64,000 bases of DNA, from positions 1-64,000 of the forward strand of contig JAHHHF010000082.1 of NCBI GenBank assembly GCA_019359495.1, written 5' to 3'. Positions 8,314-16,153 of the stretch are shown here, in pieces. A program made the position numbers and the translations under genes. The stretch's first letter is position 1, and every line of letters starts with the position of its first letter. The notes below the pieces were generated by a model, which was not told where the DNA came from, made no database searches, and was given only the letters and a program-made list of their open reading frames with translations. The stretch is from Goleter apudmare HA4340-LM2 (GTDB lineage: Bacteria > Cyanobacteriota > Cyanobacteriia > Cyanobacteriales > Nostocaceae).

Positions 8314-9045
8314 ATGAAGGAACCAAGACAAGATTTGACTAACTTATTCCCCCAAGAAGCGCCGCTAGAACGCATGGGGTTGACTTGGCTAGTTGCCGCA
8401 GCGATCGCCACTGCGATACTATGGCAATTCCCAGGGGGCGATTATATTTTATACCCCTTTACAATCCTGGCAACTTGGTTCCATGAAATGGGTCATGGTT
8501 TGATGGCGCTGCTATTAGGGGGACAGTTTCAAAAGTTAGAAATTTTTGGCAATGGTTCTGGGCGTGCAACCTATAGCATTGCATTGTCACTTATGCCCAT
8601 CGGCCCGGGTTTGGTAGCCGCCGCCGGGCCAATGGGGCCACCAATTGCTGGTGCCGCTTTGATTTTGGCTTCCCGCAGTTTTAAATTAGCTTCCCTGAGT
8701 TTGAAAGTTTTAGGGAGTGTGTTACTGCTGTCAACATTAATTTGGGTACGTTCTGCTTTTGGATTCGTAGCCATACCCCTACTGGGTTTAATTATCTTAG
8801 GTATCGCCTTAAAAGCTCCGCGCTGGTTACAGGGATTTGGGATTCAATTTTTGGGCGTGCAGGCTTGTGTGAGTACTTACCACCAACTAGATTATTTATT
8901 TAGCTCCAGTGCTGGATCTTTGGGACTTTCTGACACAGCACAAATGCAGAAGTATTTGTTGTTACCTTACTGGTTTTGGGGTGGATTAATGGCGATCGCA
9001 TCTCTGGTAATTTTAGTGCAAAGTCTCCGCGTCGCCTATCGTTGA
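8314..9045 (+). CDS. Membrane M50-family metallopeptidase
   Basis: 243 aa with several hydrophobic segments. The zinc site FHEMGHGLMALLLGG has His57, Glu58 and His61 inside a membrane helix, as in M50 proteases that cut within the lipid bilayer. A Gly/Pro-rich hydrophobic stretch (GPGLVAAAGPMGPPIAG) follows, typical of the M50B-like subset. No PDZ domain is present and the protein is short, so it may act on small membrane substrates or be a divergent member. The substrate is not predictable. The ATG at 8314 is well placed after a repeat-rich spacer. Confidence 0.8.
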   Translation: MKEPRQDLTNLFPQEAPLERMGLTWLVAAAIATAILWQFPGGDYILYPFTILATWFHEMGHGLMALLLGGQFQKLEIFGNGSGRATYSIALSLMPIGPGLVAAAGPMGPPIAGAALILASRSFKLASLSLKVLGSVLLLSTLIWVRSAFGFVAIPLLGLIILGIALKAPRWLQGFGIQFLGVQACVSTYHQLDYLFSSSAGSLGLSDTAQMQKYLLLPYWFWGGLMAIASLVILVQSLRVAYR

Positions 9046-9049
9046 GCTT

Positions 9050-9310
9050 AAAGGAAAATGGAGATTAGCGATCAATACACCGGAAGAAATTGTGGCTAAT
9101 TTACCTTCTCTCAGTTTGGAGCAAATCCACGCGACTATTACTTACTATTGACATAATCGTATTCAAATCGACACTTATCTGTCACGGCTGACACAATGGC
9201 GTGAACAGCGTTACCAAGAATCGCTGGCTCATCCTTCACCCCTAGCACAACGCCTTAGAAATTTAAAAACTCAGAGAAGAAATCTTCCTTCAATGCTTCT
9301 GAAAAAATGA
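9050..9310 (+). pseudogene. DUF433-family gene relic with in-frame TGA
   Basis: In one frame the sequence reads TPEEIVANLPSLSLEQIHAT, then ITYY, a TGA at 9149-9151, then HNRIQIDTYLSRLTQWREQR through to a normal stop at 9310. The first part is the DUF433 signature (TPEEIxxxYPSLSLxxVxAxIxYY), a family often found as antitoxin-like partners of PIN or DUF5615 toxins. The TGA sits where Trp or Leu would be expected. The 5' end of the gene is missing, so it is broken twice. No toxin partner is adjacent. Confidence 0.7.
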
Positions 9311-9474
9311 GAGTTGCAACAGCCGCCGCCGTTAATGTTACTGGTTCCATAAGTTAACAATAATATTCAGGGATTATACTGTTTTTTTCAGTTTAACAAC
9401 TCCTCAACCTGAAGAGTGATCAAAGTTGGCTGATGATTAACAATGAAAGAAACAGTTCAATCCAGAGTGTACTC

Positions 9475-10092
9475 ATGACGACTGATGTTACATCTACCGC
9501 TAAACCTGATTTGACAACAATATCTCAAGCTGTGGCGGCGTATCGAGGCGGAGGAGGGAAACTTCCCCAAGCTGCTTTATTGGTAAATGCGTTACTACAA
9601 GCAGAAAAAACTGCCAAACAACAACGGCTGACTTATAACTTTGAGTCGCTTGTGGGTAAATGGCGGCTGTGCTTTGCTACAGGTACTCGCAAAGTCAGAC
9701 AGCGTGGGGGAATTGTCTTAGGTAAAGGGATTTATCTACCCAAATTTGCTGCCGCTCATATTTCTTTTAGCGCAGATTTAACAGATAGTTCTGGCAGAGG
9801 CGAAATTGGCAATCAGGTGCAGGTAGGGCCCGTGTTGTTGCAGCTGACAGGCCCAGCCAAATATTTAGGTAAGAAAAATTTATTAGCCTTTGACTTCACC
9901 CAAATGCAAATCAGCTTATTTTGTCGTGGAGTTTACAACCAACCAATTCGCTCTGGTAAAGGTCAAGGTGAAGATTTTTACAACCAACCCATAGCGAAAC
10001 TGCCATTCTTTGCCTTCTTTATGATTACAGAAGATGCGATCGCTGCTCGTGGTCGTGGGGGAGGTTTGGCACTCTGGATTCGTGATATTTAA
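9475..10092 (+). CDS. Conserved cyanobacterial protein, possibly PAP/fibrillin-like
   Basis: 205 aa from the ATG at 9475; an upstream ATG at 9433 would add 14 unlikely residues. The arrangement of an N-terminal helix with YRGGGGKLPQAA, then YNFESLVGKWRLCFATGTR, then a beta-rich body ending in GGGLALWIRDI, recalls plastid-lipid-associated (PAP/fibrillin) proteins, which bind lipids at thylakoids and plastoglobules. The similarity is structural and recalled, so the name is tentative. There is no signal peptide or membrane helix. Confidence 0.5.
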   Translation: MTTDVTSTAKPDLTTISQAVAAYRGGGGKLPQAALLVNALLQAEKTAKQQRLTYNFESLVGKWRLCFATGTRKVRQRGGIVLGKGIYLPKFAAAHISFSADLTDSSGRGEIGNQVQVGPVLLQLTGPAKYLGKKNLLAFDFTQMQISLFCRGVYNQPIRSGKGQGEDFYNQPIAKLPFFAFFMITEDAIAARGRGGGLALWIRDI

Positions 10093-10106
10093 ATCCCATT
10101 ATCAAC

Positions 10107-10598
10107 TCAACCACCGCCAAATCTTGTTAATAATTCCTCACAGGATAATTCCAGTAACAAGCGACTGTACTCTTGCGGTGGTAAGTGTAATAAAGGCTCA
10201 ATTATTCGTTCCAATTCTTCATCTAGCGAACCAAATCTGACACGCAACAAGTTTTCTACCACTTGGCGTTGTCATTCTTGGACTCCTTCTTGCAAAGTGG
10301 CTTTCCGCCATTCTAAATAAGCTTGGGATAAGTTCATAATCACCTCTTGGTCATCTGCTGTAAGATTTTCCTGGTTGATGACAGTTATCCGCCAACTGGT
10401 AATCCGTTCTGGGATATTTTGCCGCAATGATGCTGTGGTAGCAATTCTACCAAGTAAACCAAGCGATCGCAGGTCAGCATTGGCAGAAGGTGCGGGAGAA
10501 AACAAGATATCTACTTGACGAACTTCGTCTGTGACTTCCCGACTGACTTCTACTTTTCCAAAAGGGGACAGTAATTCTTCTAAATATTGTTTTGGCAA
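10107..10598 (-). pseudogene. Truncated Rpn/DUF4351 family gene with in-frame TGA
   Basis: The frame opens as [20 protein letters not shown], then LGRIATTAS, and then jumps directly to LRQNIPERITSW; family members have well over 100 residues here, so an internal deletion is likely. A TGA at 10272-10274 cuts the frame after LQEGVQE, but the same frame goes on as QRQVVENLLRVRFGSLDEEL to a stop at 10107. No proper start codon exists: the 5' end lies inside the dehydrogenase reading frame. Intact members are PD-(D/E)XK nucleases related to the Rpn recombination-promoting proteins. Confidence 0.75.
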
Positions 10599-11581
10599 AT
10601 TTCATTGGGACAAGGGCGACCTTCTTCAATGTCGGCAATATTAGAGAAGGTTGTATCCGCAATATTACGGAGAGCATCGGCGGTGAAAAAGGCTTGGTGT
10701 CCGGTGATTAGGACGTTGGGGAATGTGGTGAGTCTTTGGAAAACGTCATCTTGAATGATTTCCCCAGACAAATCCTCAAAGAACAATTCTGATTCTTGCT
10801 CATATACATCTACGCCAAGGTAGCCAATTTGACCAGATTTCAAGCCCTCAATGACTGCTTGGGTATCAATTAGGGCGCCTCGGCTGGTGTTGATGATCAT
10901 CATACCCGGCTTCATTTGGGCGATCGCTGCTTCGTTGATCAAGTGATATGTTTGGGGAATCAGTGGGCAATGCAGGGAAATAATATCAGATTTGGCGAAT
11001 AACTCTGGCAACTCGACATACTTCCCACCCAATGTCTCTAATTCTGGGTTTTGGTAAACGTCATAGGCGAGTAGGTGACAGCCAAAACCTCGCATAATCT
11101 GCCCTAAAATCAGACCGATTTTGCCAGTACCGATAATTCCAACTGTGCGTCCGTTCAAGTTAAATCCCAACAGTCCATCTAGGGCAAAATTACCTTCACG
11201 AACGCGGTTATAGGCACGGTGAATTTTGCGATTGAGGCTCAAAATTATCCCTACGGCATGTTCTGCTACTCCATAGGGTGAGTAGGCTGGAACACGGACA
11301 ATGGTAATTCCTAAGTCTGCGGCGGCTTTTAAGTCTACATTGTTAAACCCTGCACAGCGCAGGGCTACCAGACGAGTGCCGTTTGAGGCGAGAATCTCTA
11401 AAATTTGGGCATCAACCTGGTCATGCACAAATATGCAAACTGCGGGAAATCCGGCGGCTAAAATAGCTGTGTCCCGATCTAAACGGGGTTTAAAGAACAC
11501 TAATTCGTGCTTTTTAGGAGAATTTGCAGCTTCTAAAAACTGCCGATCATAGGCTTTGGTACTGAAGACTGCTACTTTCAT
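10580..11581 (-). CDS. ldhA: D-lactate dehydrogenase-type 2-hydroxyacid dehydrogenase
   Basis: 333 aa, normal length for D-lactate dehydrogenases, which reduce pyruvate to D-lactate with NADH during dark fermentation. The NAD-binding Rossmann motif is [10 protein letters not shown] near residue 150. The substrate Arg lies in [10 protein letters not shown] near 235, the catalytic Glu in the segment around DVYEQES, and the catalytic His in ITGHQAFFT near 296. The last five codons (CQNNI) overlap the relic of the Rpn-type gene and may be new sequence acquired when that element arrived; native relatives usually end close to PNE. Confidence 0.88.
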   Translation of the reverse strand: MKVAVFSTKAYDRQFLEAANSPKKHELVFFKPRLDRDTAILAAGFPAVCIFVHDQVDAQILEILASNGTRLVALRCAGFNNVDLKAAADLGITIVRVPAYSPYGVAEHAVGIILSLNRKIHRAYNRVREGNFALDGLLGFNLNGRTVGIIGTGKIGLILGQIMRGFGCHLLAYDVYQNPELETLGGKYVELPELFAKSDIISLHCPLIPQTYHLINEAAIAQMKPGMMIINTSRGALIDTQAVIEGLKSGQIGYLGVDVYEQESELFFEDLSGEIIQDDVFQRLTTFPNVLITGHQAFFTADALRNIADTTFSNIADIEEGRPCPNEICQNNI

Positions 11582-12114
11582 GCAAAACCTTGGGTTTTAT
11601 GCTGCATAGTTTTCGAGTACATAATAGCTTGATGCTTTCGGAGGCAATTGCATCCGTAATGACTGCCCTTTCTGGAGATTGATGTTTATAGGGGTAATTC
11701 CTCAACTAAAGCAAAAATTTAGATTTGGCAATGGGGAGCATCCCAATTTTGCAAAAATAAAATTTGTAGTGGGAGCATCTTGCTCCCTAATGTCCAGGAA
11801 GCGGGCTAGAGAGCCATCACTACAAAAAAATAAATTTACACATTTGGGATGCTCCCTGGCAATGGGGAATAGGCAATAGACTTACTCTTGACTCTTGGCA
11901 AGTCTTCATTGACCATAAAATTTCATTGACAAAAACCAGAATTCTCGACTTGATTGCGATAATACTTTTAACTTAAACAGATATGTGCAGCCGTAGACTG
12001 TTGAAGTTATGGATGCTACCATCCCATCAATCTCAAAAGCCAAAAAATTATAGGAGGTCTTTTGTCGATAGACTTTTGTAGTTCTCGTCGAACCATTGTA
12101 CGCGGGGAAGGTGT
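11582..12114. other. Intergenic stretch with a MITE-like element
   Basis: This lies upstream of both the divergent dehydrogenase gene and the lipoxygenase gene. Apart from the inverted-repeat element at 11734-11856 I see no gene. The ribosome site of the lipoxygenase (GGGGAAGGTGT) lies at its right end. Confidence 0.5.
11734..11856. repeat. MITE-like inverted-repeat element (~123 bp)
   Basis: The left end GGGAGCATCCCAA (from 11734) is the inverse of TTGGGATGCTCCC (to 11856). The imperfect match continues inward for about 38 bp to GTAGTG/CACTAC. The interior holds a further GGGAGCATCTTGCTCCC palindrome. There is no ORF of transposase type, so this is a small foldable element moved in trans, if mobile at all. 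Confidence 0.65.
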
Positions 12115-14007
12115 ATGACTGCTTCATCACAAGACAATTCGATAGGTCGCCCGAATACCCATAATCTAAATGTAGCTAAACAAGAATATCAATATAACTA
12201 CACTCATATTCCACCGATCGCTATGGTGGATCAGCTACCACCTGGGGAGAAGTTCACCAGAAGCTGGTATTTTTTGTTAGCTAGAGAGTTACGAGTGCTG
12301 TTTGTTAATACTTTAATCACTAACCGAGGTAATCACGGTTCCAAGTCGGTGCGTGATGATGTCAAAAAGTTTATTTTAGAGGTGCTGTTTAAGGGGGCAA
12401 TACCATTTCGGATTAAAATTATTGCCAGACTTATACAAATTGTCCCCCAGTTCCTCATTAAAGGCATATCCAAAGATTTTAGGGAACTTGATGACCTGTT
12501 CTTTACCATTCTCAAGGAAAACGGAGTTTTAATCTTGAGAGATGCTCTCAATGGGGTAATTGCCCGTTTGTATGAAGGACAACCCACAGGACATGTGACT
12601 AGCATCAAAGATTATGAAAAGTTAGTCCCGGAAATGGAACTGACGGCGATCGCTAATACTTTTCAACAAGATGAAGTGTTTGCCTACATGCAAGTAGCTG
12701 GTTTCAATCCCTTCATGATTCATCGGGTAACTAGTCTAGGCGATCGCTTTCCAGTTACAGATGAGCATTATCAAGCAGTGATGGGAACCGAAGATTCCTT
12801 AACCGCCGCCGGACAAGAAGGCAGACTGTACCTGGCTGACTATGGAATTTTAGACGGTGCGCTTAACGGTACATATCCACGGGAGCAAAAATATCTCTAT
12901 GCTCCCTTGGCGCTGTTTGCTTTACCCCAAGGCACAGATCCCAACCGTCTACTACGTCCAGTCGCTATTCAATGCGGTCAAACCCCAGGCCCAGACTATC
13001 CCATTATCACCCCGAAATCTAGTAAGTATGCTTGGCTGTTTGCCAAAGCGATCGTCCAGATAGCAGATGGCAACTACCACGAACCCGTCAGCCATCTAGC
13101 TCGCACACACTTGTTCGTTGGTTCCTTTATACTCACAACCTATAGGCAACTACCAGCCAGCCATCCCCTCAGTCTGTTGCTACGCCCTCATTTTGAGGGC
13201 ACTTTAGCCATCAACGATGCCGCCCAAAGAATTCTCATTGCTCCTGATGGTGGGGTGGATAGATTGCTCTCCTCAACAATTGATAATTCACGAGTTTTAG
13301 CAGTGCGCGGGTTGCAAAGCTATGGCTTTAATAGTGCTATGTTACCCAAGCAACTACAGCAACGCGGTGTTGATGATCCTAATATGTTACCTGTTTATCC
13401 TTATCGGGATGATGCCCTGTTGGTTTGGAATGCTATTCATGAGTGGGTGTTAGGCTACCTGAAGCTTTACTATCCTACAGATCAGGATGTACAAAATGAT
13501 GCCGCCCTGCAAGCGTGGGCAGCAGAAGCCCAAGCTTATGATGGTGGTCGTGTGCCTGATTTTGGTGAAGATGGAGGCATCAAAACGCGAGATTATCTAG
13601 TTGATGCCGCAACACTGATTATTTTTACTGCTAGCGCCCAACATGCGGCGGTGAATTTCCCCCAAAAAGACTTGATGAGCTATGCCCCAGCCTTACCCTT
13701 GGCAGGCTATTTACCTGCATCAACGCTCAAAGGAGAAGTTAGTAAGCAAGATTATCTGAATTTGCTCCCTCCCCTCGAGCAAGCACAAAGGCAATTGAAC
13801 CTGCTGCACTTACTAGGTTCTATTTATTACAACAAACTGGGTGAATACCCGACATTACACTTCACAGATCCGCAAGTACAACCCCTATTGCAAGCATTCC
13901 AGTCTCATCTGAGGCAGATTGAAGCCACCATCAATCAGCGCAATCAGAAGCGCCCAGTCTATGAGTATTTACTCCCTGCCAAAATTCCTCAGAGCATTAA
14001 TATTTGA
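12115..14007 (+). CDS. Lipoxygenase
   Basis: 630 aa. Lipoxygenases add O2 to polyunsaturated fatty acids to give hydroperoxides. All five non-haem iron ligands are visible: His327 and His332 (HLARTH), His510 and Asn514 (QHAAVN) and the C-terminal Ile630 (protein ends QSINI). The family segment HPLSLLLRPHFEGTLAIND is also present. There is no N-terminal PLAT lipid-binding domain, hence the shorter length than plant enzymes; the first ~110 residues are a helical region instead. The start ATG has AAGG 7 nt upstream. A cytochrome P450 gene follows at 75 bp, suggesting the two act in series. Confidence 0.93.
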   Translation: MTASSQDNSIGRPNTHNLNVAKQEYQYNYTHIPPIAMVDQLPPGEKFTRSWYFLLARELRVLFVNTLITNRGNHGSKSVRDDVKKFILEVLFKGAIPFRIKIIARLIQIVPQFLIKGISKDFRELDDLFFTILKENGVLILRDALNGVIARLYEGQPTGHVTSIKDYEKLVPEMELTAIANTFQQDEVFAYMQVAGFNPFMIHRVTSLGDRFPVTDEHYQAVMGTEDSLTAAGQEGRLYLADYGILDGALNGTYPREQKYLYAPLALFALPQGTDPNRLLRPVAIQCGQTPGPDYPIITPKSSKYAWLFAKAIVQIADGNYHEPVSHLARTHLFVGSFILTTYRQLPASHPLSLLLRPHFEGTLAINDAAQRILIAPDGGVDRLLSSTIDNSRVLAVRGLQSYGFNSAMLPKQLQQRGVDDPNMLPVYPYRDDALLVWNAIHEWVLGYLKLYYPTDQDVQNDAALQAWAAEAQAYDGGRVPDFGEDGGIKTRDYLVDAATLIIFTASAQHAAVNFPQKDLMSYAPALPLAGYLPASTLKGEVSKQDYLNLLPPLEQAQRQLNLLHLLGSIYYNKLGEYPTLHFTDPQVQPLLQAFQSHLRQIEATINQRNQKRPVYEYLLPAKIPQSINI

Positions 14008-14082
14008 AATTGGTCATTTGGTGTTTGTCATTTGCTATTTCTCCCTCATCGTTCCATGCCCCATCCCCCAAATTAAATTATC

Positions 14083-15432
14083 ATGACACTCAAAGATAAA
14101 GTCCTGAAAGCACACGATCGCCAAATTAAGTTGTCTTATCGTCTCGCTAAGGTTGGTTATGACACGTTCACTGGCAAACTACTCCGTTTGCGTGTCTATT
14201 ACGCTGATGCCTTAATCCTGATCAAAAACTGGCGGGATTTTCTCTATATTCGTAAAGAAAATATTGGCGATAAATATTTTGCGGTAGATCAGGCGATTAT
14301 GCATAGCACTCACTCCCAAGTGCAGAAACTCATGCAGGTAGAACCGCAAGTACGGGGAAATGATTTAGGCATCATTAGAATCCTCGCTCCTAGTTACATG
14401 TTAAATAATCCCCTGAGTTTAGGAATGAATGGTAATCAACATACAGGGGTTCGGGCTTTGTTTTTGCAGGCTTTGCCAGATCCTGTTGCACAAGCAGATG
14501 TTTTAGGGAATTTGGTTAATCAATCCTTATCTGAAGCAGCCAACCGGGGGCAATTACATATCGGTGATGATTTGCCTGGGTTTATGTTGCAAATTCTGCA
14601 CCAACTTGTGTTTCAAATCTCATTATCTGCCGAAGAAATTACGGCTTCACGGACTTACATCAAAGGTCTGGCGCTGGCTTCTTTTCCCACTTTCATTAGC
14701 AAGTATCTACTGGCATTTAAAACAGCACCAAATATTAAACATCGTGGGCGTTTAATCGAGCGATATAAACAATCTCCCAAATGGGCAGCTTATCTGCAAA
14801 CGGCTGCTCGGTATCGGTTGAACGAGCACCAAATTGCTAATAGCTTGTTCGATATGATTCATATCGCTGGAACTGCTGGTACTAGTGCGCTTTTAGGTTC
14901 TGTGATTGGTGTTCTCTGTTTAAATGATGTCTTAAGAGGTGAGGTGATATCAGAGATCAATGCGGTGTGGAATGGTAAAGAAGCTCTCAATGGCTATGCT
15001 CTAGAACAATCAACACTAATGAATCAAGTGATTCTAGAAACAGCCCGTCTTTATCCACCTGTGCGATTTGTGAGCCAACTTGCCAAGGAATCGGGTGAAG
15101 TAGCGATCGCTGGACAGCAATGTCCATTCCAAAAAGGTACTCGCTTGCTTGGCTCTATCTTCACAGCTAATCGAGACTCAAACAGATATCAAAATCCAGA
15201 TGATTTTGATGTGACGCGGGACTTTTCTGATCTCTTATCTTGGAACGGCGAGGGACATGAACGCGCTTGTCCTGGTAAATCTTTATCCATTGGCTTAATC
15301 AAGGTTTTCTTGTTATATCTGTTTCAAAAATATCAATGGAATTCGATTACACAAGTACAGTGGGATTTCAACAATGTGACGGCTGTTACTCCTAATGATC
15401 TAGTTCTAAAAGGCTTCGCTCAACACCTTTGA
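14083..15432 (+). CDS. Cytochrome P450, atypical, next to lipoxygenase
   Basis: 449 aa. The haem ligand is Cys396 in ERACPGKSL, and the ExxR pair is Glu319/Arg322 (ETAR). The I-helix segment (260-268) reads HIAGTAGTS, so the acid-Thr pair normally used for O2 activation ([A/G]Gx[D/E]T) is absent. P450s that rearrange lipid hydroperoxides (CYP74-type, prostacyclin and thromboxane synthases) also lack it because they need no O2 or reductase. Next to a lipoxygenase this suggests an allene-oxide, epoxyalcohol or lyase activity; that is inference. The haem loop is also unusual (WNGEGHERAC for FxxGxRxC). No redox partner gene is adjacent. Confidence 0.85.
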   Translation: MTLKDKVLKAHDRQIKLSYRLAKVGYDTFTGKLLRLRVYYADALILIKNWRDFLYIRKENIGDKYFAVDQAIMHSTHSQVQKLMQVEPQVRGNDLGIIRILAPSYMLNNPLSLGMNGNQHTGVRALFLQALPDPVAQADVLGNLVNQSLSEAANRGQLHIGDDLPGFMLQILHQLVFQISLSAEEITASRTYIKGLALASFPTFISKYLLAFKTAPNIKHRGRLIERYKQSPKWAAYLQTAARYRLNEHQIANSLFDMIHIAGTAGTSALLGSVIGVLCLNDVLRGEVISEINAVWNGKEALNGYALEQSTLMNQVILETARLYPPVRFVSQLAKESGEVAIAGQQCPFQKGTRLLGSIFTANRDSNRYQNPDDFDVTRDFSDLLSWNGEGHERACPGKSLSIGLIKVFLLYLFQKYQWNSITQVQWDFNNVTAVTPNDLVLKGFAQHL

Positions 15433-15436
15433 GTTT

Positions 15437-15490
15437 ATTGCTGCCTAGATTCCCAACTTCTTGCAAGAAGTCGGGAATCTAGGCAGCAAT
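15437..15490. repeat. 54-nt near-perfect hairpin after the P450 gene
   Basis: An 18-bp perfect outer stem (15437-15454 with 15473-15490) is followed by one mismatch and a further 7-8 bp inner stem around TTCTTGCAAGAA. It begins 5 nt after the P450 stop and lies between it and the next gene. It lacks a strong T-run on either side, so it may work as an mRNA-processing or 3'-stabilising element, or simply be a dispersed Nostoc palindrome of the GATTCCCGACTTCTT type. Confidence 0.8.
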
Positions 15491-15537
15491 TATTTTGAGT
15501 TCCCGTGTATATCTTTATTACGAATTACGAAATTATT

Positions 15538-16089
15538 ATGTTTGGATCAATTGAGAAAAAGCAACTAGACAATATTGCCACTTGGATGACCTCAACTAGA
15601 GAAACTAAGTTACCTAGTGTTCTTCAGGGTGTGTTCTTTATGGATGGCAATCCGCTTCCAGATGATTGCATCACATTTTATAATTTAGAATGGGACGCCC
15701 AGACCTTAACTCTGCTGCTACCTGTATTTGGGCGACTCCAGTGGACTTTCCATAACTCCATTTTGGGATTGTTATTACTGCGTGGTGCTCAATTAGTCCA
15801 GTTCACGTACAAAATTCAATTCGAGGATGCAACTTTGCAGCGATCGCAAATTATACCCTTGGCTTTGGGAATCCCAATTCCCAGATTCCTGATCGATGCA
15901 ACAATGTGTCAAGAGAAAGACTCCAAAGATGGCGATACCTGGAAACGCAAGAACATCTGGCTGGGGGGAATTCCATGGGTTGGCGAGTATACTCTGCGTA
16001 GGATTGTGGATGCAGATGGTAACTATACTCCCGCTTTCAACGACATGCTCGCCAAGGTGCAAAACGACTGTTTAGTTATTGTCGAGTGA
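15538..16089 (+). CDS. Protein of unknown function downstream of lipoxygenase/P450
   Basis: 183 aa from the ATG at 15538; a GTG at 15505 would add 11 unlikely residues. I do not recognise the family. The sequence is soluble-looking, mixed alpha/beta, with an aromatic-rich middle (LPVFGRLQWTFHNSILGLLL) and a C-terminal WLGGIPWVGEYTLRRIVD. It follows the P450 gene in the same direction with only the hairpin between, and a terminator follows it, so it may be the last gene of the oxylipin unit. A role with lipids (binding or lyase) is speculation. Confidence 0.6.
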   Translation: MFGSIEKKQLDNIATWMTSTRETKLPSVLQGVFFMDGNPLPDDCITFYNLEWDAQTLTLLLPVFGRLQWTFHNSILGLLLLRGAQLVQFTYKIQFEDATLQRSQIIPLALGIPIPRFLIDATMCQEKDSKDGDTWKRKNIWLGGIPWVGEYTLRRIVDADGNYTPAFNDMLAKVQNDCLVIVE

Positions 16090-16126
16090 AAAAGAGAATG
16101 GGGAACTCGTAGCCTCTACGGAGTGC

Positions 16127-16148
16127 GGGGCGGTGACGCCCCAATTTT
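16127..16148 (+). terminator. Intrinsic terminator of the lipoxygenase unit
   Basis: GGGGCG (16127-16132), loop GTGA, CGCCCC (16137-16142), then AATTTT. A second weaker hairpin (CTCGTAG/CTACGGAG-like) lies just before it. It is placed between two convergent genes and directly after the stop of the preceding one. Confidence 0.65.
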
Positions 16149-16153
16149 ACCCC

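Noticed and set aside
11679-11879. 66-codon ORF
   Set aside because: It lies across the inverted-repeat element and reads its palindromes.
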